A stretch of DNA of 20,930 bases. Source: Candidatus Nanopelagicaceae bacterium. Lineage in GTDB: Bacteria > Actinomycetota > Actinomycetes > Nanopelagicales > Nanopelagicaceae. The stretch lies in assembly GCA_947478965.1 (NCBI GenBank), contig CANJXW010000001.1, positions 1 through 20,930 of the forward strand, given 5' to 3'. Positions 1 through 9,414 of this stretch are shown here, in pieces; positions within the stretch are counted from its first letter, which is position 1, and each line of letters begins with the position of its first letter. The position numbers and the translations under genes were made by a program. Below the pieces are notes generated by a model that was not told the origin of the DNA, ran no database searches, and saw nothing but the letters and a program-made list of their open reading frames with translations.

Positions 1-795
1 TCTCCCATCTTGCCGCCTACGCAAGGGCTTGAGGAATCAAGCGCCGACCTCGAACTTGATGCGCTCATTCCAGATAGCCCAAATCAACCTTATGACATGA
101 AGGTGTTGATCCAAACAATTGTTGATGAAGGTGAATTCTTAGAAGTCCACGCGCTCTATGCTCCTAATATTGTCGTGGGCTTTGGTCGCATTGAAGGTGC
201 ATCGGTTGGAATCATTGCAAACCAGCCATCACAGCTCGCTGGCACACTCGATATTAACTCGAGTGAGAAAGCAGCTCGTTTCTTACGTTTCTGCGATGCT
301 TTTAATATTCCAATTCTTACCCTTGTCGATGTCCCTGGTTTTCTTCCAGGTACTGAACAAGAGTGGAACGGAATTATTCGCCGTGGAGCAAAGCTCCTCT
401 ACGCCTATGCGGAAGCATCGGTCCCTCTCGTTACCCTCATTACCCGCAAAGCTTATGGTGGGGCATTTATTGTGATGGGATCGAAGTATCTTGGTAGCGA
501 TATCAACTTTGCATGGCCAAGCGCAGAAATTGCAGTTATGGGCGCTCAAGGAGCTGTCAATATTCTCTATCGTAAGGAAATCGGAGAAGCTGCAGAACCT
601 GAGACCACTCGTGCTGAATTAATTTCTGATTACAGAGAGAAGTTCTCAAATCCATATGCGGCAGCAGAGCGCGGAACAATTGACACAGTCATTGAGCCAC
701 ATCAATCTCGCCAATATATTACAAAAGCATTTAGAACTCTTAAAACAAAGAGAGATATCCTTCCTGCCCGCAAACATGGAAATATTCCTCTGTAA
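1..795 (+). CDS. accD: Acyl-CoA (propionyl-CoA) carboxylase beta subunit, 5'-truncated
   Basis: This is the carboxyltransferase subunit, which moves the carboxyl group from carboxybiotin to acetyl- or propionyl-CoA in the cytoplasm. The reading frame is open from base 1, so the N-terminal half lies upstream of the window; about 264 codons remain, against roughly 500-530 for the family. Visible family hallmarks are [12 protein letters not shown], the VGIIANQP segment, the [13 protein letters not shown] loop, [22 protein letters not shown] and the C-terminal KHGNIPL. The [16 protein letters not shown] helix is also typical. The stop codon overlaps the next start (TAATG), so the epsilon subunit is probably translationally coupled. 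The actinobacterial AccD5/PccB group fits best; acetyl- versus propionyl-CoA preference cannot be settled from this fragment. Confidence 0.96.
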   Translation, partial: SPILPPTQGLEESSADLELDALIPDSPNQPYDMKVLIQTIVDEGEFLEVHALYAPNIVVGFGRIEGASVGIIANQPSQLAGTLDINSSEKAARFLRFCDAFNIPILTLVDVPGFLPGTEQEWNGIIRRGAKLLYAYAEASVPLVTLITRKAYGGAFIVMGSKYLGSDINFAWPSAEIAVMGAQGAVNILYRKEIGEAAEPETTRAELISDYREKFSNPYAAAERGTIDTVIEPHQSRQYITKAFRTLKTKRDILPARKHGNIPL

Positions 796-977
796 TGAAA
801 TTTTCTATTCTCTCTGGCAATCCAACGGAAGAAGAACTCTTAGTTCTCAAAATTGTTGTCGATGCTCATAAAGTACAAAATCTAAAGCCTGTCATCAAGC
901 GAAGCATCTTTGGATTGCCACATCTTCGCCAGCCACTGCCGCATCAGATTACCTTTGGCGCACGGAAAAATTCTTAA
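795..977 (+). CDS. accE: Acyl-CoA carboxylase epsilon subunit
   Basis: This 60-residue protein matches the small epsilon subunit found in actinobacterial acyl-CoA carboxylases, which stabilises or activates the alpha-beta complex. The N-terminal SGNPTEEELLVLKIVV segment is the family signature (usually RGNPT-x-EELAAL), followed by a basic linker and a short tail with LRQPLPHQ. It is at the short end for the family. The start shares a base with the accD stop (TAATG), and one base separates its stop from the maf start, so all three genes are clearly cotranscribed. The ribosome-binding signal is weak (GGAAA), which supports coupling. Short size and low conservation limit certainty, but position between accD and maf supports the call. 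Confidence 0.85.
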   Translation: MKFSILSGNPTEEELLVLKIVVDAHKVQNLKPVIKRSIFGLPHLRQPLPHQITFGARKNS

Positions 978-978
978 T

Positions 979-1581
979 ATGCCAACTATTGTTCTTGCAT
1001 CTCAATCAACTTCCCGGAGAAGACTTCTTGAATCGGCAGGCCTTGAGCCTAAGATTATTGTCAGCTTTGTAGATGAAGAGACAGATTTTTTCAACCAGAT
1101 GAGCCCAGAAGATATGGTGATTGCACTTGCCATTACAAAGGCACATACGGTGCGCGACACAATAGATTTCCCAGCAATTATCATTGGTTGCGACTCAACT
1201 TTCGATGTTGATGGAGTCTCTTTTGGAAAACCAGAAACGCCAGACGTCGCGATTGCTCGAGCCAAGAAGATTAGCGGCCGAAGTGGTCTGCTCCATACCG
1301 GCCATTGCATCATTGACACCTCACAAGGCAGAGAAATTGCAGATCGCGTAACTACGAAGGTGACATTCTCCGAGATGAGCGATCTCGAGATTAACGATTA
1401 CGTTGCCTCGGGTGAACCACTCAAAGTTGCAGGTGGATTTACTCTCGATGGATTTGGTTCACCCTTTATCCCAATTATTGAAGGCGACTACACAAATGTC
1501 GTTGGAATCTCGATGCCATTTCTTCGTGAAGCGATGAAAACACTGGGATATACATGGCCACAGGTAAAGGAGATGCGATGA
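979..1581 (+). CDS. maf: Maf family nucleoside triphosphate pyrophosphatase
   Basis: Maf proteins hydrolyse non-canonical or pyrimidine nucleoside triphosphates (dTTP, UTP, m7GTP depending on subgroup) to the monophosphate and pyrophosphate, a house-cleaning role also tied to septum control. The 200-residue protein opens with the substrate loop [17 protein letters not shown] (Arg13-Arg15). It continues with the [10 protein letters not shown] catalytic segment (Asp72), [19 protein letters not shown] and an HTGH motif. I chose the ATG at 979, one base after the accE stop, because the family begins directly with this strand; the upstream in-frame ATG at 910 lies inside accE. The end overlaps accA by ATGA. 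Maf inside an acyl-CoA carboxylase cluster is also seen in mycobacteria and Streptomyces. The subgroup was not determined. Confidence 0.93.
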   Translation: MPTIVLASQSTSRRRLLESAGLEPKIIVSFVDEETDFFNQMSPEDMVIALAITKAHTVRDTIDFPAIIIGCDSTFDVDGVSFGKPETPDVAIARAKKISGRSGLLHTGHCIIDTSQGREIADRVTTKVTFSEMSDLEINDYVASGEPLKVAGGFTLDGFGSPFIPIIEGDYTNVVGISMPFLREAMKTLGYTWPQVKEMR

Positions 1582-3296
1582 AACGCGTTCTGATTGCAAA
1601 TCGAGGCGAGATCGCTCTTCGCGTAATCCGTGCCTGTAAAGATCATGGACTCGAAAGCGTGGCGGTGTATTCGGATGAAGATCGCGATGCTCTCCATACC
1701 CAGAGCGCCGACTTTGCCTTCTCGCTCAATGGGCTCACAGCGACCCAAACATATTTAGATATTGCAAAGATAATTGAGGCAGCAAAACTATCTGGCGCAG
1801 ATGCTGTGCATCCTGGATATGGATTTCTCTCTGAACGCGCAGATTTTGCCCAAGCCGTCGTTGATGCAGGTTTGATCTGGATTGGACCACCACCTGCTGC
1901 CATTAGCGCACTCGGCGATAAGGTATCTGCACGAAAAATTGCTGCAGCTGCAGGTGCGCCACTCGTTGCTGGAACAAAAGATCCAGTAAGCGGAGATGAA
2001 GAAGTTACTGCTTTTGCTAAAGAATATGGACTTCCTGTTGCAATTAAAGCTGCCTTTGGTGGCGGTGGACGCGGACTCAAAGTTGCTCGCACTATGGAGG
2101 AAATCCCAGAGCTCTTTGCATCTGCTGTGCGTGAGGCTATTTCCGGATTTGGTCGCGGTGAGTGTTTTGTAGAGCGATACCTAGATAAGCCGCGCCATGT
2201 TGAAACCCAAGTTCTCGTCGATCAATTTGGCCATGCTGTTGTTGTCAGTACTCGTGATTGTTCGCTGCAACGTCGCCACCAAAAACTCGTTGAAGAGGCT
2301 CCAGCTCCCTTTCTTACGGATGCTCAGAATGACGAGCTCTACCGCTCAAGTAAAGCGATTATGAAAGAGGCTGGGTATGTTGGCGCAGGTACCTGTGAAT
2401 TCCTTATTGGGCTAGATGGCACAATCTCATTTCTCGAGGTCAATACACGCCTTCAGGTAGAACACCCCGTGAGCGAAGAAATCACGGGAATAGATTTAGT
2501 ACGTGAGCAATTTAGAATAGCCATGGGTGAGCCACTTGGTTTTGATGATCCAATTATTCGCGGCCACAGTCTTGAATTTCGTATCAATGGTGAAGACCCA
2601 GGTCGATCTTTTCTTCCTGCACCTGGAAAAATTACTGAGTGGGAACTTCCCTCAGGCCCTGGTGTTCGCGTCGATGCAGGATTTCGCAATGGCGATGTCA
2701 TTGGAGGCAATTTCGACTCGCTTCTAGCAAAACTGATTATTACTGGAGCTACTCGTAAAGAAGCGATTGAACGTGCTCGTCGTGCGCTTGCAGAATTTAA
2801 CGTTGGCGGACTAGCAACAGCTCTCCCCTTCCATCGAGCAATCGTGGAGGATCCTGCTTTTACGGAAGAGTTCAAGATTTACACTAGTTATATTGAAAAT
2901 GAATTTATCAATGAGATTCCAGCCTTTATCCCCAGCGCACCTGAGGTGACGACACGTATTGCAGCAGAGAATCTCGTTGCCGAAGTTAACGGTAAGCGTT
3001 TTGAAATAAGACTCCATACTTCAGAGCCTGTTGTTAAACGCCACCGTGCAAAGGAGTCAAAGGCAACTGGTTCAACCGGATCTGGCCTTGCGAGTCCCAT
3101 GCAAGGTACCGTTGTAAAGATTGCGGTTGAAGAGGGAGCGCACGTTGAAGTCGGTGATCTCATCATTGTTATTGAAGCTATGAAGATGGAGCAACCACTC
3201 ATTGCTCACAAGAGTGGAACCGTTGCTCATCTCAAAGCAATCATTGGCGAGACGGTATCGAGCGGAACTGTGCTCTGTCACATCATTGAGGCATAG
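1578..3296 (+). CDS. accA: Acyl-CoA carboxylase alpha subunit (biotin carboxylase + BCCP)
   Basis: This 572-residue protein carries biotin carboxylase and biotin carboxyl carrier domains in one chain, as in actinobacterial AccA3/PccA. It carboxylates its own biotin with ATP and bicarbonate and delivers it to the AccD partner. Residues 1 to about 445 form the carboxylase: [24 protein letters not shown], the glycine-rich ATP loop [21 protein letters not shown] and [18 protein letters not shown]. The C-terminal 70 residues are the carrier domain with EAMKM; Lys536 is the biotin attachment site. The ATG at 1578 overlaps the maf stop (ATGA) and follows AAAGGAGA; the ATG at 1554 would precede the family's normal N-terminus. 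No biotin ligase lies in the window. No terminator is visible before the next gene. Confidence 0.96.
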   Translation: MKRVLIANRGEIALRVIRACKDHGLESVAVYSDEDRDALHTQSADFAFSLNGLTATQTYLDIAKIIEAAKLSGADAVHPGYGFLSERADFAQAVVDAGLIWIGPPPAAISALGDKVSARKIAAAAGAPLVAGTKDPVSGDEEVTAFAKEYGLPVAIKAAFGGGGRGLKVARTMEEIPELFASAVREAISGFGRGECFVERYLDKPRHVETQVLVDQFGHAVVVSTRDCSLQRRHQKLVEEAPAPFLTDAQNDELYRSSKAIMKEAGYVGAGTCEFLIGLDGTISFLEVNTRLQVEHPVSEEITGIDLVREQFRIAMGEPLGFDDPIIRGHSLEFRINGEDPGRSFLPAPGKITEWELPSGPGVRVDAGFRNGDVIGGNFDSLLAKLIITGATRKEAIERARRALAEFNVGGLATALPFHRAIVEDPAFTEEFKIYTSYIENEFINEIPAFIPSAPEVTTRIAAENLVAEVNGKRFEIRLHTSEPVVKRHRAKESKATGSTGSGLASPMQGTVVKIAVEEGAHVEVGDLIIVIEAMKMEQPLIAHKSGTVAHLKAIIGETVSSGTVLCHIIEA

Positions 3297-3338
3297 CTAC
3301 TCCCAACTCTTTAAGTTTCCAATCTCATCTAATCTCGT

Positions 3339-3350
3339 TACGCTAGCTCC
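3339..3350 (+). promoter_or_regulatory. Candidate leaderless promoter of the phosphosugar mutase gene
   Basis: TACGCT at 3339-3344 matches the TANNNT -10 pattern and ends six bases before the ATG at 3351, so transcription would start at or very near the start codon. There is no purine-rich ribosome-binding site in the 25 bases before the ATG, which agrees with a leaderless mRNA, common in actinobacteria. The -35 region (around 3316) is weak. This is a pattern match only. Confidence 0.35.
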
Positions 3351-4973
3351 ATGGATCAAGAGTTAAGAACAGAAGTCGAAGCGTGGATTGCTGACGACCC
3401 AGATCCCGTTACCGCCGCTCGATTGCGCGAACTCGTAAATTCCGGTGATGAAGCAACTCTCAAAGAATATTTCAACGGCTTTCTCCAATTCGGCACGGCA
3501 GGACTTCGCGGCCCCATAGGTCCTGGACCATCATGTATGAACCGCGCCGTAGTCGGGCGAACTGCGGCAGGACTCGTTGCTTATATGAAGGAACGTTCGA
3601 TGACCAGCGTCGTTATAGGTCGAGATGCTCGTTATGGCTCAGAAGATTTCACAGAGGAAACCGCGCAGATTATGAGCGGCGCTGGCATGAAGGTTTACAT
3701 CTTGCCTCGCCCATTGCCAACTCCCGTACTTGCCTTTGCAACGAGTGAGCTCAAGTGCGATATCGGCATTATGGTCACTGCAAGCCATAATCCACCTCAA
3801 GATAATGGGTACAAGGTTTACATAGGACCGAAGGCGGATGGAATTAATTACGCCACCTCGCAAATCATCAACCCCACCGATGGATTTATTGCAACAAAGA
3901 TCTCTCAGGTCGCATCCCTTGCATCTCAACCTCGCGGTAGCGAATGGGAGATCGTGGATGAAGAGATCGTGGAAAAATATGTCGCACGAACAGCTGCCCT
4001 TGCTCCTCGCCCAGGTGATCTTAAAATTGTTTATACGGCGATGCACGGAGTGGGAACTAAGACGCTTGCACGTGTATTCCATAGGGCTGGCTTTCAATCA
4101 CTCATCTTGGTCAAAGAGCAAGCAGAACCAGATCCAGATTTTCCAACAGTCGCCTTTCCAAACCCTGAAGAGCCCGGTGCCATTGATCTAGCACTGGAAA
4201 CCGCTCGTACTTTCGATGCAGACCTTGTCATCGCAAACGATCCTGATGCAGATCGCTGCGCTGCTGCTATTAAAGATCCTGCTGTTGGGTGGCGCATGTT
4301 GCGCGGAGATGAACTCGGTGTGATCTTCGGTGAATGGATTGCCCGTAGTTGCACGCATGGAACATTTGGTAATTCGATCGTTTCATCCTCTGCGCTACGA
4401 AAAATTGCAGCTCACTATTCAATTGACTTTAAGGAAGTACTTACTGGCTTTAAATGGCTAGCTAAGATTGAAGATCTTGCCTTTGGGTATGAAGAGGCCA
4501 TTGGATATTCGGTAGATTCCAAAACCGTCAATGATAAAGATGGAATTTCGGCTGCAATATTCCTTGCTCAAATCGCAACGGATCTTAAGGCACAGGGGCT
4601 AACCCTTCTTGATCTTCTCGATGAAGTCTGGGAGCGCCATGGTTTTCACGGGACCGAGCAGATATCTGTCCGCGTCTCCGATATGTCGAAAATTACGCTC
4701 CTACTTAACGCTTTGCGCCAGAGTCCGCCAGATCAGATTGCCGATAGAACAGTTCTCTCCATTGATGATCTTGCAGCGCCTACAGATGGGCTTCCACCAA
4801 CTGATGGGTTGCGCATTTGGCTAGATGGTGGAGTGCGCATCATTATTCGTCCAAGTGGAACCGAGGCGAAGATGAAGTGCTACATCGAAGTAATAACTAA
4901 GAATTCTGGTGAAGCATCGAGCGTTCTCGATAATTTACGCCAGCCGCTAAAGGATTTACTTACTCAAATCTAG
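3351..4973 (+). CDS. Phosphosugar mutase (PGM2/PgcA-type phosphomanno-/phosphogluco-/phosphopentomutase)
   Basis: This is an alpha-D-phosphohexomutase superfamily enzyme of 540 residues, which shifts phosphate between C1 and C6 (or C5) of sugar phosphates. The order of sites is complete: FGTAGLRGPIG near residue 47, the phosphoserine loop TASHNP (Ser145), the Mg-binding NDPDADR, the sugar-binding GDELG and the phosphate-binding RPSGTEAKMK near the C-terminus. The GTAGLRG start and the length point to the PGM2/PgcA branch rather than short ManB or GlmM. Automatic annotation usually says phosphomannomutase. Human PGM2 acts mainly as a phosphopentomutase, and this gene faces a deo operon without a visible deoB, so ribose/deoxyribose-1-phosphate is a plausible substrate. 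The 3' end overlaps deoC by 14 bases. Confidence 0.92.
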   Translation: MDQELRTEVEAWIADDPDPVTAARLRELVNSGDEATLKEYFNGFLQFGTAGLRGPIGPGPSCMNRAVVGRTAAGLVAYMKERSMTSVVIGRDARYGSEDFTEETAQIMSGAGMKVYILPRPLPTPVLAFATSELKCDIGIMVTASHNPPQDNGYKVYIGPKADGINYATSQIINPTDGFIATKISQVASLASQPRGSEWEIVDEEIVEKYVARTAALAPRPGDLKIVYTAMHGVGTKTLARVFHRAGFQSLILVKEQAEPDPDFPTVAFPNPEEPGAIDLALETARTFDADLVIANDPDADRCAAAIKDPAVGWRMLRGDELGVIFGEWIARSCTHGTFGNSIVSSSALRKIAAHYSIDFKEVLTGFKWLAKIEDLAFGYEEAIGYSVDSKTVNDKDGISAAIFLAQIATDLKAQGLTLLDLLDEVWERHGFHGTEQISVRVSDMSKITLLLNALRQSPPDQIADRTVLSIDDLAAPTDGLPPTDGLRIWLDGGVRIIIRPSGTEAKMKCYIEVITKNSGEASSVLDNLRQPLKDLLTQI

Positions 4974-5646
4974 CTTGAAACTCATCGAGCATGGCAGCGG
5001 TAGCACTTGCTCCAGATCGAGAGACGCCTGCATCCATAAATGAGAGCAGCATGTCGAGTGATTTGACTCCCCCAGCGCTCTTAACTTTAACTTTTTCGGA
5101 AACGCTCTTGCGCATCAAAATAACATCTTCCAAGATTGCACCCGTTGGCGCAAAGCCAGTTGAGGTCTTTACGTAGTGAGCTCCCGCTGCCTCGACAAGC
5201 TGGCAGGCTTTAACAATCTCTTCTTTAGTCAAATATGCGTTTTCAAGAATTACCTTCACGCTATGTCCAGAAGCCGCTTTTACTACTGCTGCAATCTCAT
5301 CTTGAACTAAGTCGTAGAGGCCAGATTTCATAAATCCGATATTTATGACGACATCGATCTCGACAGCACCGTCTTTTACAGCAAGTTCAGTCTCGAATAC
5401 CTTTGTTGCAGTCGCAGATGAACCATGAGGGAAACCAACAACCGTTCCTACGAGAACATCGCTTCCTTTGAGTTGTTCGGCGCAAAGCGAGATATCAGCC
5501 GGCTTACAGCAGACAGATGCAACGTGATATTTCTTAGCCACCTCACACCCAGCTATTACTTCATCGCGAGTCATCTCTGGTTTCAAAAGCGCATGATCAA
5601 TTGTCTTTGCGACCTGTGCGAGGGTATAAGGACTTTTCTCTTTCAT
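4960..5646 (-). CDS. deoC: Deoxyribose-phosphate aldolase
   Basis: DeoC splits 2-deoxyribose-5-phosphate into acetaldehyde and glyceraldehyde-3-phosphate, the last step of deoxynucleoside breakdown. The 228-residue class I aldolase shows TIDHALLKP, SVCCKPADI, VGFPHG, EIDVVINIG (Asp98), the Schiff-base lysine in VKTSTGF (Lys160) and the second lysine in KVKSAGG (Lys189). It is the last gene of the salvage operon. Its ATG is two bases beyond the add stop, and GAGGAGAAG lies just upstream inside add. The stop codon lies inside the coding region of the convergent mutase gene, so no separate terminator fits between them. The acetaldehyde product gives a possible metabolic link to the AldB-type dehydrogenase at 13434-14960. 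Confidence 0.96.
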   Translation of the reverse strand: MKEKSPYTLAQVAKTIDHALLKPEMTRDEVIAGCEVAKKYHVASVCCKPADISLCAEQLKGSDVLVGTVVGFPHGSSATATKVFETELAVKDGAVEIDVVINIGFMKSGLYDLVQDEIAAVVKAASGHSVKVILENAYLTKEEIVKACQLVEAAGAHYVKTSTGFAPTGAILEDVILMRKSVSEKVKVKSAGGVKSLDMLLSFMDAGVSRSGASATAAMLDEFQARFE

Positions 5647-5648
5647 TT

Positions 5649-6752
5649 TTACTTCTCCTCAATAGAGATAGCTGCATATGCGGGTTTTACAATTTTTTCT
5701 ATGATTGCGAGACGCTCTTCAAAGGGAATAAAGGCGCTTTTTAAGGCATTTATCGTTACTCGCTGAAGATCTTGGAAGTTCCAGTCGAATGCATTGACGA
5801 GTTCAGACATTTCGTGAGTCATTGATGTGCCTGACATGAGGCGATTATCAGTATTGACTGTCACTCTAAAACGAAGCGCTGATAGCTTTCCAATTGGGTG
5901 TTCTGCGATCGATGCAACGGCACCTGTTTGAACATTTGAAGTTGGACACATTTCAAGTGGGATACGTCGATCGCGAACATACGATGCAAGGCGACCAAGG
6001 CGCGCAGGTGTGTGGTTAAAGTCGATATCGTCAGTGATGCGAACTCCGTGCCCTAAACGCTCTGCACCACAGAGCTGAATCGCCTCCCAAATAGATGGCA
6101 GTCCATAAGCTTCGCCTGCATGGATTGTGAAGTGTGCATTCTCTCTGCGCAGATATTCAAAGGTTTCTAATTGATCACTTGGTGGAAATCCATCTTCTGG
6201 CCCTGCGATATCAAAACCAACGACGCCCTTATCGCGATATTTTACGGCGAGTTCTGCAACCTCTTGCGATAACTTATTCTGTCGCATTCCGCACAGAATT
6301 GATGTGACTCTTATAGAAAATCCCTCACCTTGCGCATCTTGTGTTCCTAAGCGAAAACCTTCAATGGTTGCTTCAATAACATCAGACATGGTTAATCCAT
6401 TGCGAGTAAAGAGTTCTGGTGCGCCACGTACCTCGGCGTACACAACGCCATCTCGTGCAAGATCAACAACACATTCGCGAGCAACGCGAATAATGTCTTC
6501 GCGGCGTTGCATCAGAGCAATGGTGTGATCGAATGTTTCTAGGTAGAGAACTAGCGAGCCTGAATCACAGGAGTCGCGGAACCACTGTCCGAGCGCCTTC
6601 GGATCGTGTGTTGGAAGCGCCGTGTAACCAATCTCTTGTGCAATATCGATCATTGTTTGTGGACGAAGTCCTCCATCTAAGTGATCGTGAAGGAGCGCTT
6701 TAGGCAAGCGCTTAATCTGCTCTGGGCTTGGAATCTTTAGTAGTGCGCTCAT
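5649..6752 (-). CDS. add: Adenosine deaminase
   Basis: The enzyme converts adenosine and deoxyadenosine to inosine and deoxyinosine plus ammonia in purine salvage. The 367-residue TIM-barrel amidohydrolase has the zinc-binding HDH pair (His22, His24), followed by LDGGLRP. The third ligand and catalytic acid are in HAGEAYG (His211, Glu214), then LGHGVRI (His235), EMCPTSN and the VNTDNR aspartate (Asp302). The substrate-side motif reads [11 protein letters not shown], slightly different from the commoner AEVRFAP type. Its ATG overlaps the deoA stop as ATGA, and two bases separate it from deoC. The inosine it makes would need a purine nucleoside phosphorylase, which is not in this window. An aminofutalosine or adenine deaminase role is less likely given the salvage context. 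Confidence 0.95.
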   Translation of the reverse strand: MSALLKIPSPEQIKRLPKALLHDHLDGGLRPQTMIDIAQEIGYTALPTHDPKALGQWFRDSCDSGSLVLYLETFDHTIALMQRREDIIRVARECVVDLARDGVVYAEVRGAPELFTRNGLTMSDVIEATIEGFRLGTQDAQGEGFSIRVTSILCGMRQNKLSQEVAELAVKYRDKGVVGFDIAGPEDGFPPSDQLETFEYLRRENAHFTIHAGEAYGLPSIWEAIQLCGAERLGHGVRITDDIDFNHTPARLGRLASYVRDRRIPLEMCPTSNVQTGAVASIAEHPIGKLSALRFRVTVNTDNRLMSGTSMTHEMSELVNAFDWNFQDLQRVTINALKSAFIPFEERLAIIEKIVKPAYAAISIEEK

Positions 6753-8038
6753 CCTTCAATCCTTTCAATCACAAGGGGTAGTCGATTAACGACTCCACCT
6801 TCGATAATTTCAACAGCGCCAACAAGAGCCTCAAGTGCACGCTCAAATCGCTCAGGTTCATCTGTATGAAGCGTCATGACCTTCTCGCCTGCGCGAAGAT
6901 AATCTCCAGGCTTTGCATGCATCTCAATTCCCGCCCCGGCTTGAACTTTCTCACCTTGCTTTGAGCGACCTGCGCCCAGACGCCATGCGCTGACTCCGAC
7001 CGCCATTGCATCCATCTTTGTCATCGTTCCAGATTCTGTAGCGTTAATAACATATTGGTTTTTCGCTACAGGCAATGGAGCATCTGGATTTCCACCCTGA
7101 GCAATAATCATTCGTCTCCAGTGATCCATTGCAGAGCCATCCCGAAGAGCATCGGCTGGATCTTTACCCTTTATTCCTGCAGCATCAATCATCTCGCGAG
7201 CGAGCAAAATTGTAAGTTCAACGACATCTGCTGGCCCACCACCTGCAAGAACTTCTACCGATTCGCGAACTTCAAGGGCATTGCCTGCTGTGAGTCCAAG
7301 CGGTACATCCATTGCAGTAACAAGGGCGCGCATCTTTACTCCAGCATCGAGACCGAGTTGCACCATTGTGTGAGCTAATTCAGATGCTCGCTTTGGATCA
7401 CTCATAAAGGCACCACTGCCAGTTTTAACATCTAGGACAAGAGCAGATGTGCCTTCGGCAATTTTCTTACTCATAATAGATGAAGCGATGAGTGGGATCG
7501 CCTCGACTGTTGCCGTCACATCTCGTAGTGCATAAAGTTTCTTATCTGCAGGTGCAAGTCCGGCTCCTGCTGCGCAAATAACTGCGCCAGTATCTTGCAA
7601 TACCTTTAACATCTCTGCATTTGTGAGAGATGCTCGCCATCCTGGGATCGATTCCAATTTATCGAGCGTTCCGCCTGTATGTCCAAGGCCACGACCAGAA
7701 AGTTGAGGAACTGCTCCGCCGCATGCGGCTACGAGCGGTGCTAGAGGAAGGGTGATTTTATCTCCGACTCCCCCTGTTGAATGTTTATCAGTTGTTGGAC
7801 GATCGAGCGATGACCAGTTCATTCTCTCGCCACTGTTGATCATCGCATTGGTCCAACGAGAAATTTCGCGCGAGTTCATTCCATTAAGCAAGATAGCCAT
7901 CAGCAACGCTGACATTTGTTCGTCGGCAATCACGCCACGTGTATAAGCATCGATAGTCCAGTCGATCTGCGGATCAGTAAGTTCATTGCGGTCGCGCTTA
8001 GCTGCGATTATTTCTACAGCTGCAAATGGCTCAATCAA
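6749..8038 (-). CDS. deoA: Thymidine/pyrimidine-nucleoside phosphorylase
   Basis: DeoA cleaves thymidine, deoxyuridine or uridine with phosphate, giving the free base and (deoxy)ribose-1-phosphate. The 429-residue protein has the family phosphate loop [11 protein letters not shown] (about residues 84-94), [15 protein letters not shown] (115-129) and the [21 protein letters not shown] region. A C-terminal domain includes [14 protein letters not shown], typical of NP-II phosphorylases. Translation starts at TTG, positions 8036-8038 on the reverse strand. That start gives the standard N-terminus ending in IIAAKRD and overlaps the cdd stop by eight bases; no better ATG lies upstream. The stop overlaps the add start (ATGA). 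The sequence alone does not separate strict thymidine phosphorylase from the broader pyrimidine type. Confidence 0.94.
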   Translation of the reverse strand: MIEPFAAVEIIAAKRDRNELTDPQIDWTIDAYTRGVIADEQMSALLMAILLNGMNSREISRWTNAMINSGERMNWSSLDRPTTDKHSTGGVGDKITLPLAPLVAACGGAVPQLSGRGLGHTGGTLDKLESIPGWRASLTNAEMLKVLQDTGAVICAAGAGLAPADKKLYALRDVTATVEAIPLIASSIMSKKIAEGTSALVLDVKTGSGAFMSDPKRASELAHTMVQLGLDAGVKMRALVTAMDVPLGLTAGNALEVRESVEVLAGGGPADVVELTILLAREMIDAAGIKGKDPADALRDGSAMDHWRRMIIAQGGNPDAPLPVAKNQYVINATESGTMTKMDAMAVGVSAWRLGAGRSKQGEKVQAGAGIEMHAKPGDYLRAGEKVMTLHTDEPERFERALEALVGAVEIIEGGVVNRLPLVIERIEG

Positions 8039-8429
8039 GTCGTTTTACCATCTCTTCTGGTCCAAATGCCCACGGAAGGAGTTCCGAGAGGGGTTTAATT
8101 CCATCATCTGTCATGAGTTGAAGTGATCCTCCGCCGTGCTCTTGCAAGAGTTGGCGACATCGTCCACACGGCATTAAATAATTACCTGCGATATCGACGC
8201 AGGAGAAAGCAACCAGGCGTCCTCCGCCAGTGGAGATGAGGGTTGAAACAAGACCGCATTCAGCGCAGAGAGTTAAGCCATAACTCGCATTTTCGACATT
8301 GCAGCCGGTAATGATTCGACCATCATCAACGAGTGCTGCTACGCCGACGGGAAACTTTGAATATGGCGCATATGCCGTCTTCATCGCATCTACTGCCTTA
8401 GCGTGGAGAAGATCCCAATCAACGTTCAT
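8031..8429 (-). CDS. cdd: Cytidine deaminase
   Basis: The enzyme deaminates cytidine and deoxycytidine to uridine and deoxyuridine, which feed DeoA. The 132-residue protein is of normal length for the small homotetrameric type. It shows AYAPYSKFPVG, NVENASYG, the zinc/catalytic CAEC motif (Cys55, Glu57) and PCGRCRQ (Cys88, Cys91). I chose the ATG at 8427-8429 because it gives the usual short N-terminus and an 11-base overlap with the upstream binding-protein gene. In-frame ATGs at 8453 and 8474 would add residues not seen in the family. Translation is therefore likely coupled to that gene on one side, and deoA is coupled by eight bases on the other. Confidence 0.95.
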   Translation of the reverse strand: MNVDWDLLHAKAVDAMKTAYAPYSKFPVGVAALVDDGRIITGCNVENASYGLTLCAECGLVSTLISTGGGRLVAFSCVDIAGNYLMPCGRCRQLLQEHGGGSLQLMTDDGIKPLSELLPWAFGPEEMVKRLD

Positions 8430-9414
8430 ATGTTGAGCTCGCAATGGCATTGATCGCGTTTGTTTGAGCGGCAAGGGGCTTTGATTTAATCACGATTTCG
8501 ATTCCCTTGTCAGCAATTGTATAGCGGTGGCCATAGATGCCAGCCTTAGAATCAAGAACTTCCAAGAGTGGAGTATCTGTCACTGATTCTGCAATTAAAT
8601 CTGTAAGCGCCTTATCAACACGCTTAGTTACAGAGGCAAGAAGATACTTTGCAGTAGATGGAGTAACACTTAAATATAGGTCGGGTTCGACAACAATAAC
8701 GCCAACTTCATTTGAAATTCCTTTGCGTGGCTTTGCTGAATTTTGAGCTACGACCGCGTCAAAGATCGCATCTGCGCTGCCTGATGTTGCAAGATAGAGA
8801 ACATCCACACCCGTAGACATGAGCGCCTTTGCCTGAGAGGCACCTGTTGATGGCGCAAATTTCACATACGATTTAATATTCTTCTTTGCCGCCTTGACGC
8901 CTGCAAGGAAACCATCTTCATAACTAGATATTTGGGAAGGCGTAGTAATCATGGCGACTTTGCCGGTCTTCGTTGAAAGAGCTGCAGCCGCGCCTGCAAG
9001 GAATGCTCCCTGAGTTTCATCAAAGACGATGGATGCAACATTAAATGCGGCGATGGACTGATCATTGATAATGGCAAATTGTCTCTCAGGGAAATCTTCC
9101 GCAACAACGCGAAGCGTTGGTGCATAACCCGCGCCAATTGCAACGATCACTTTGCAACCTTTTGAAACAAAAGTACGTAGACGTTTATTTCTATCGGCTT
9201 CACTTCCATCCGTAACAGCAGATTCAGCGGCAAATGGGCTCACTTGTTGGGATTTCTTGAGTCCGGCAAATGCTGCATCGTTGAAAGAGCGATCGCCAGG
9301 TCCACCTGTGTCATAAGCAAGGCAGAGAGATGGAACTGTTGCATGTGCGGGAGTTGCCACGAGCGCCGATGCGCCGAGAGCGATCGTAATTGCGACGACA
9401 GGTAATTTGATCAT
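8419..9414 (-). CDS. BMP/PnrA-family nucleoside-binding protein, exported
   Basis: This is a periplasmic-binding-type protein of the basic membrane protein (BMP/Med/PnrA) family, whose members bind purine and pyrimidine nucleosides for ABC uptake. Of its 331 residues, the first 25 look like a Sec signal peptide with a plausible signal-peptidase I site after Ala-His-Ala. The mature part has the family elements [47 protein letters not shown] and [14 protein letters not shown]. No lipobox cysteine follows the hydrophobic segment, unusual for a Gram-positive substrate-binding protein. No permease or ATPase genes of the matching type sit beside it. ATGA overlap with trpS and an 11-base overlap with cdd place it inside the nucleoside salvage operon, which supports a nucleoside ligand. 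Confidence 0.88.
   Translation of the reverse strand: MIKLPVVAITIALGASALVATPAHATVPSLCLAYDTGGPGDRSFNDAAFAGLKKSQQVSPFAAESAVTDGSEADRNKRLRTFVSKGCKVIVAIGAGYAPTLRVVAEDFPERQFAIINDQSIAAFNVASIVFDETQGAFLAGAAAALSTKTGKVAMITTPSQISSYEDGFLAGVKAAKKNIKSYVKFAPSTGASQAKALMSTGVDVLYLATSGSADAIFDAVVAQNSAKPRKGISNEVGVIVVEPDLYLSVTPSTAKYLLASVTKRVDKALTDLIAESVTDTPLLEVLDSKAGIYGHRYTIADKGIEIVIKSKPLAAQTNAINAIASSTYER

Noticed and set aside
910..978. Longer Maf protein starting at the ATG at 910
   Set aside because: It would read through accE in another frame and add 23 residues absent from the family; the ATG at 979 gives the standard N-terminus.
1643..2092. Long reverse-strand open frames inside accA, and similar ones inside other genes
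   Set aside because: They are antisense or out-of-frame to genes with clear motifs, have no recognisable domains and show the skewed composition of shadow frames.
8430..8474. Longer cytidine deaminase starting at 8474
   Set aside because: The additional 15 residues do not resemble the family N-terminus and lie entirely within the binding-protein gene; the ATG at 8429 gives the usual start.
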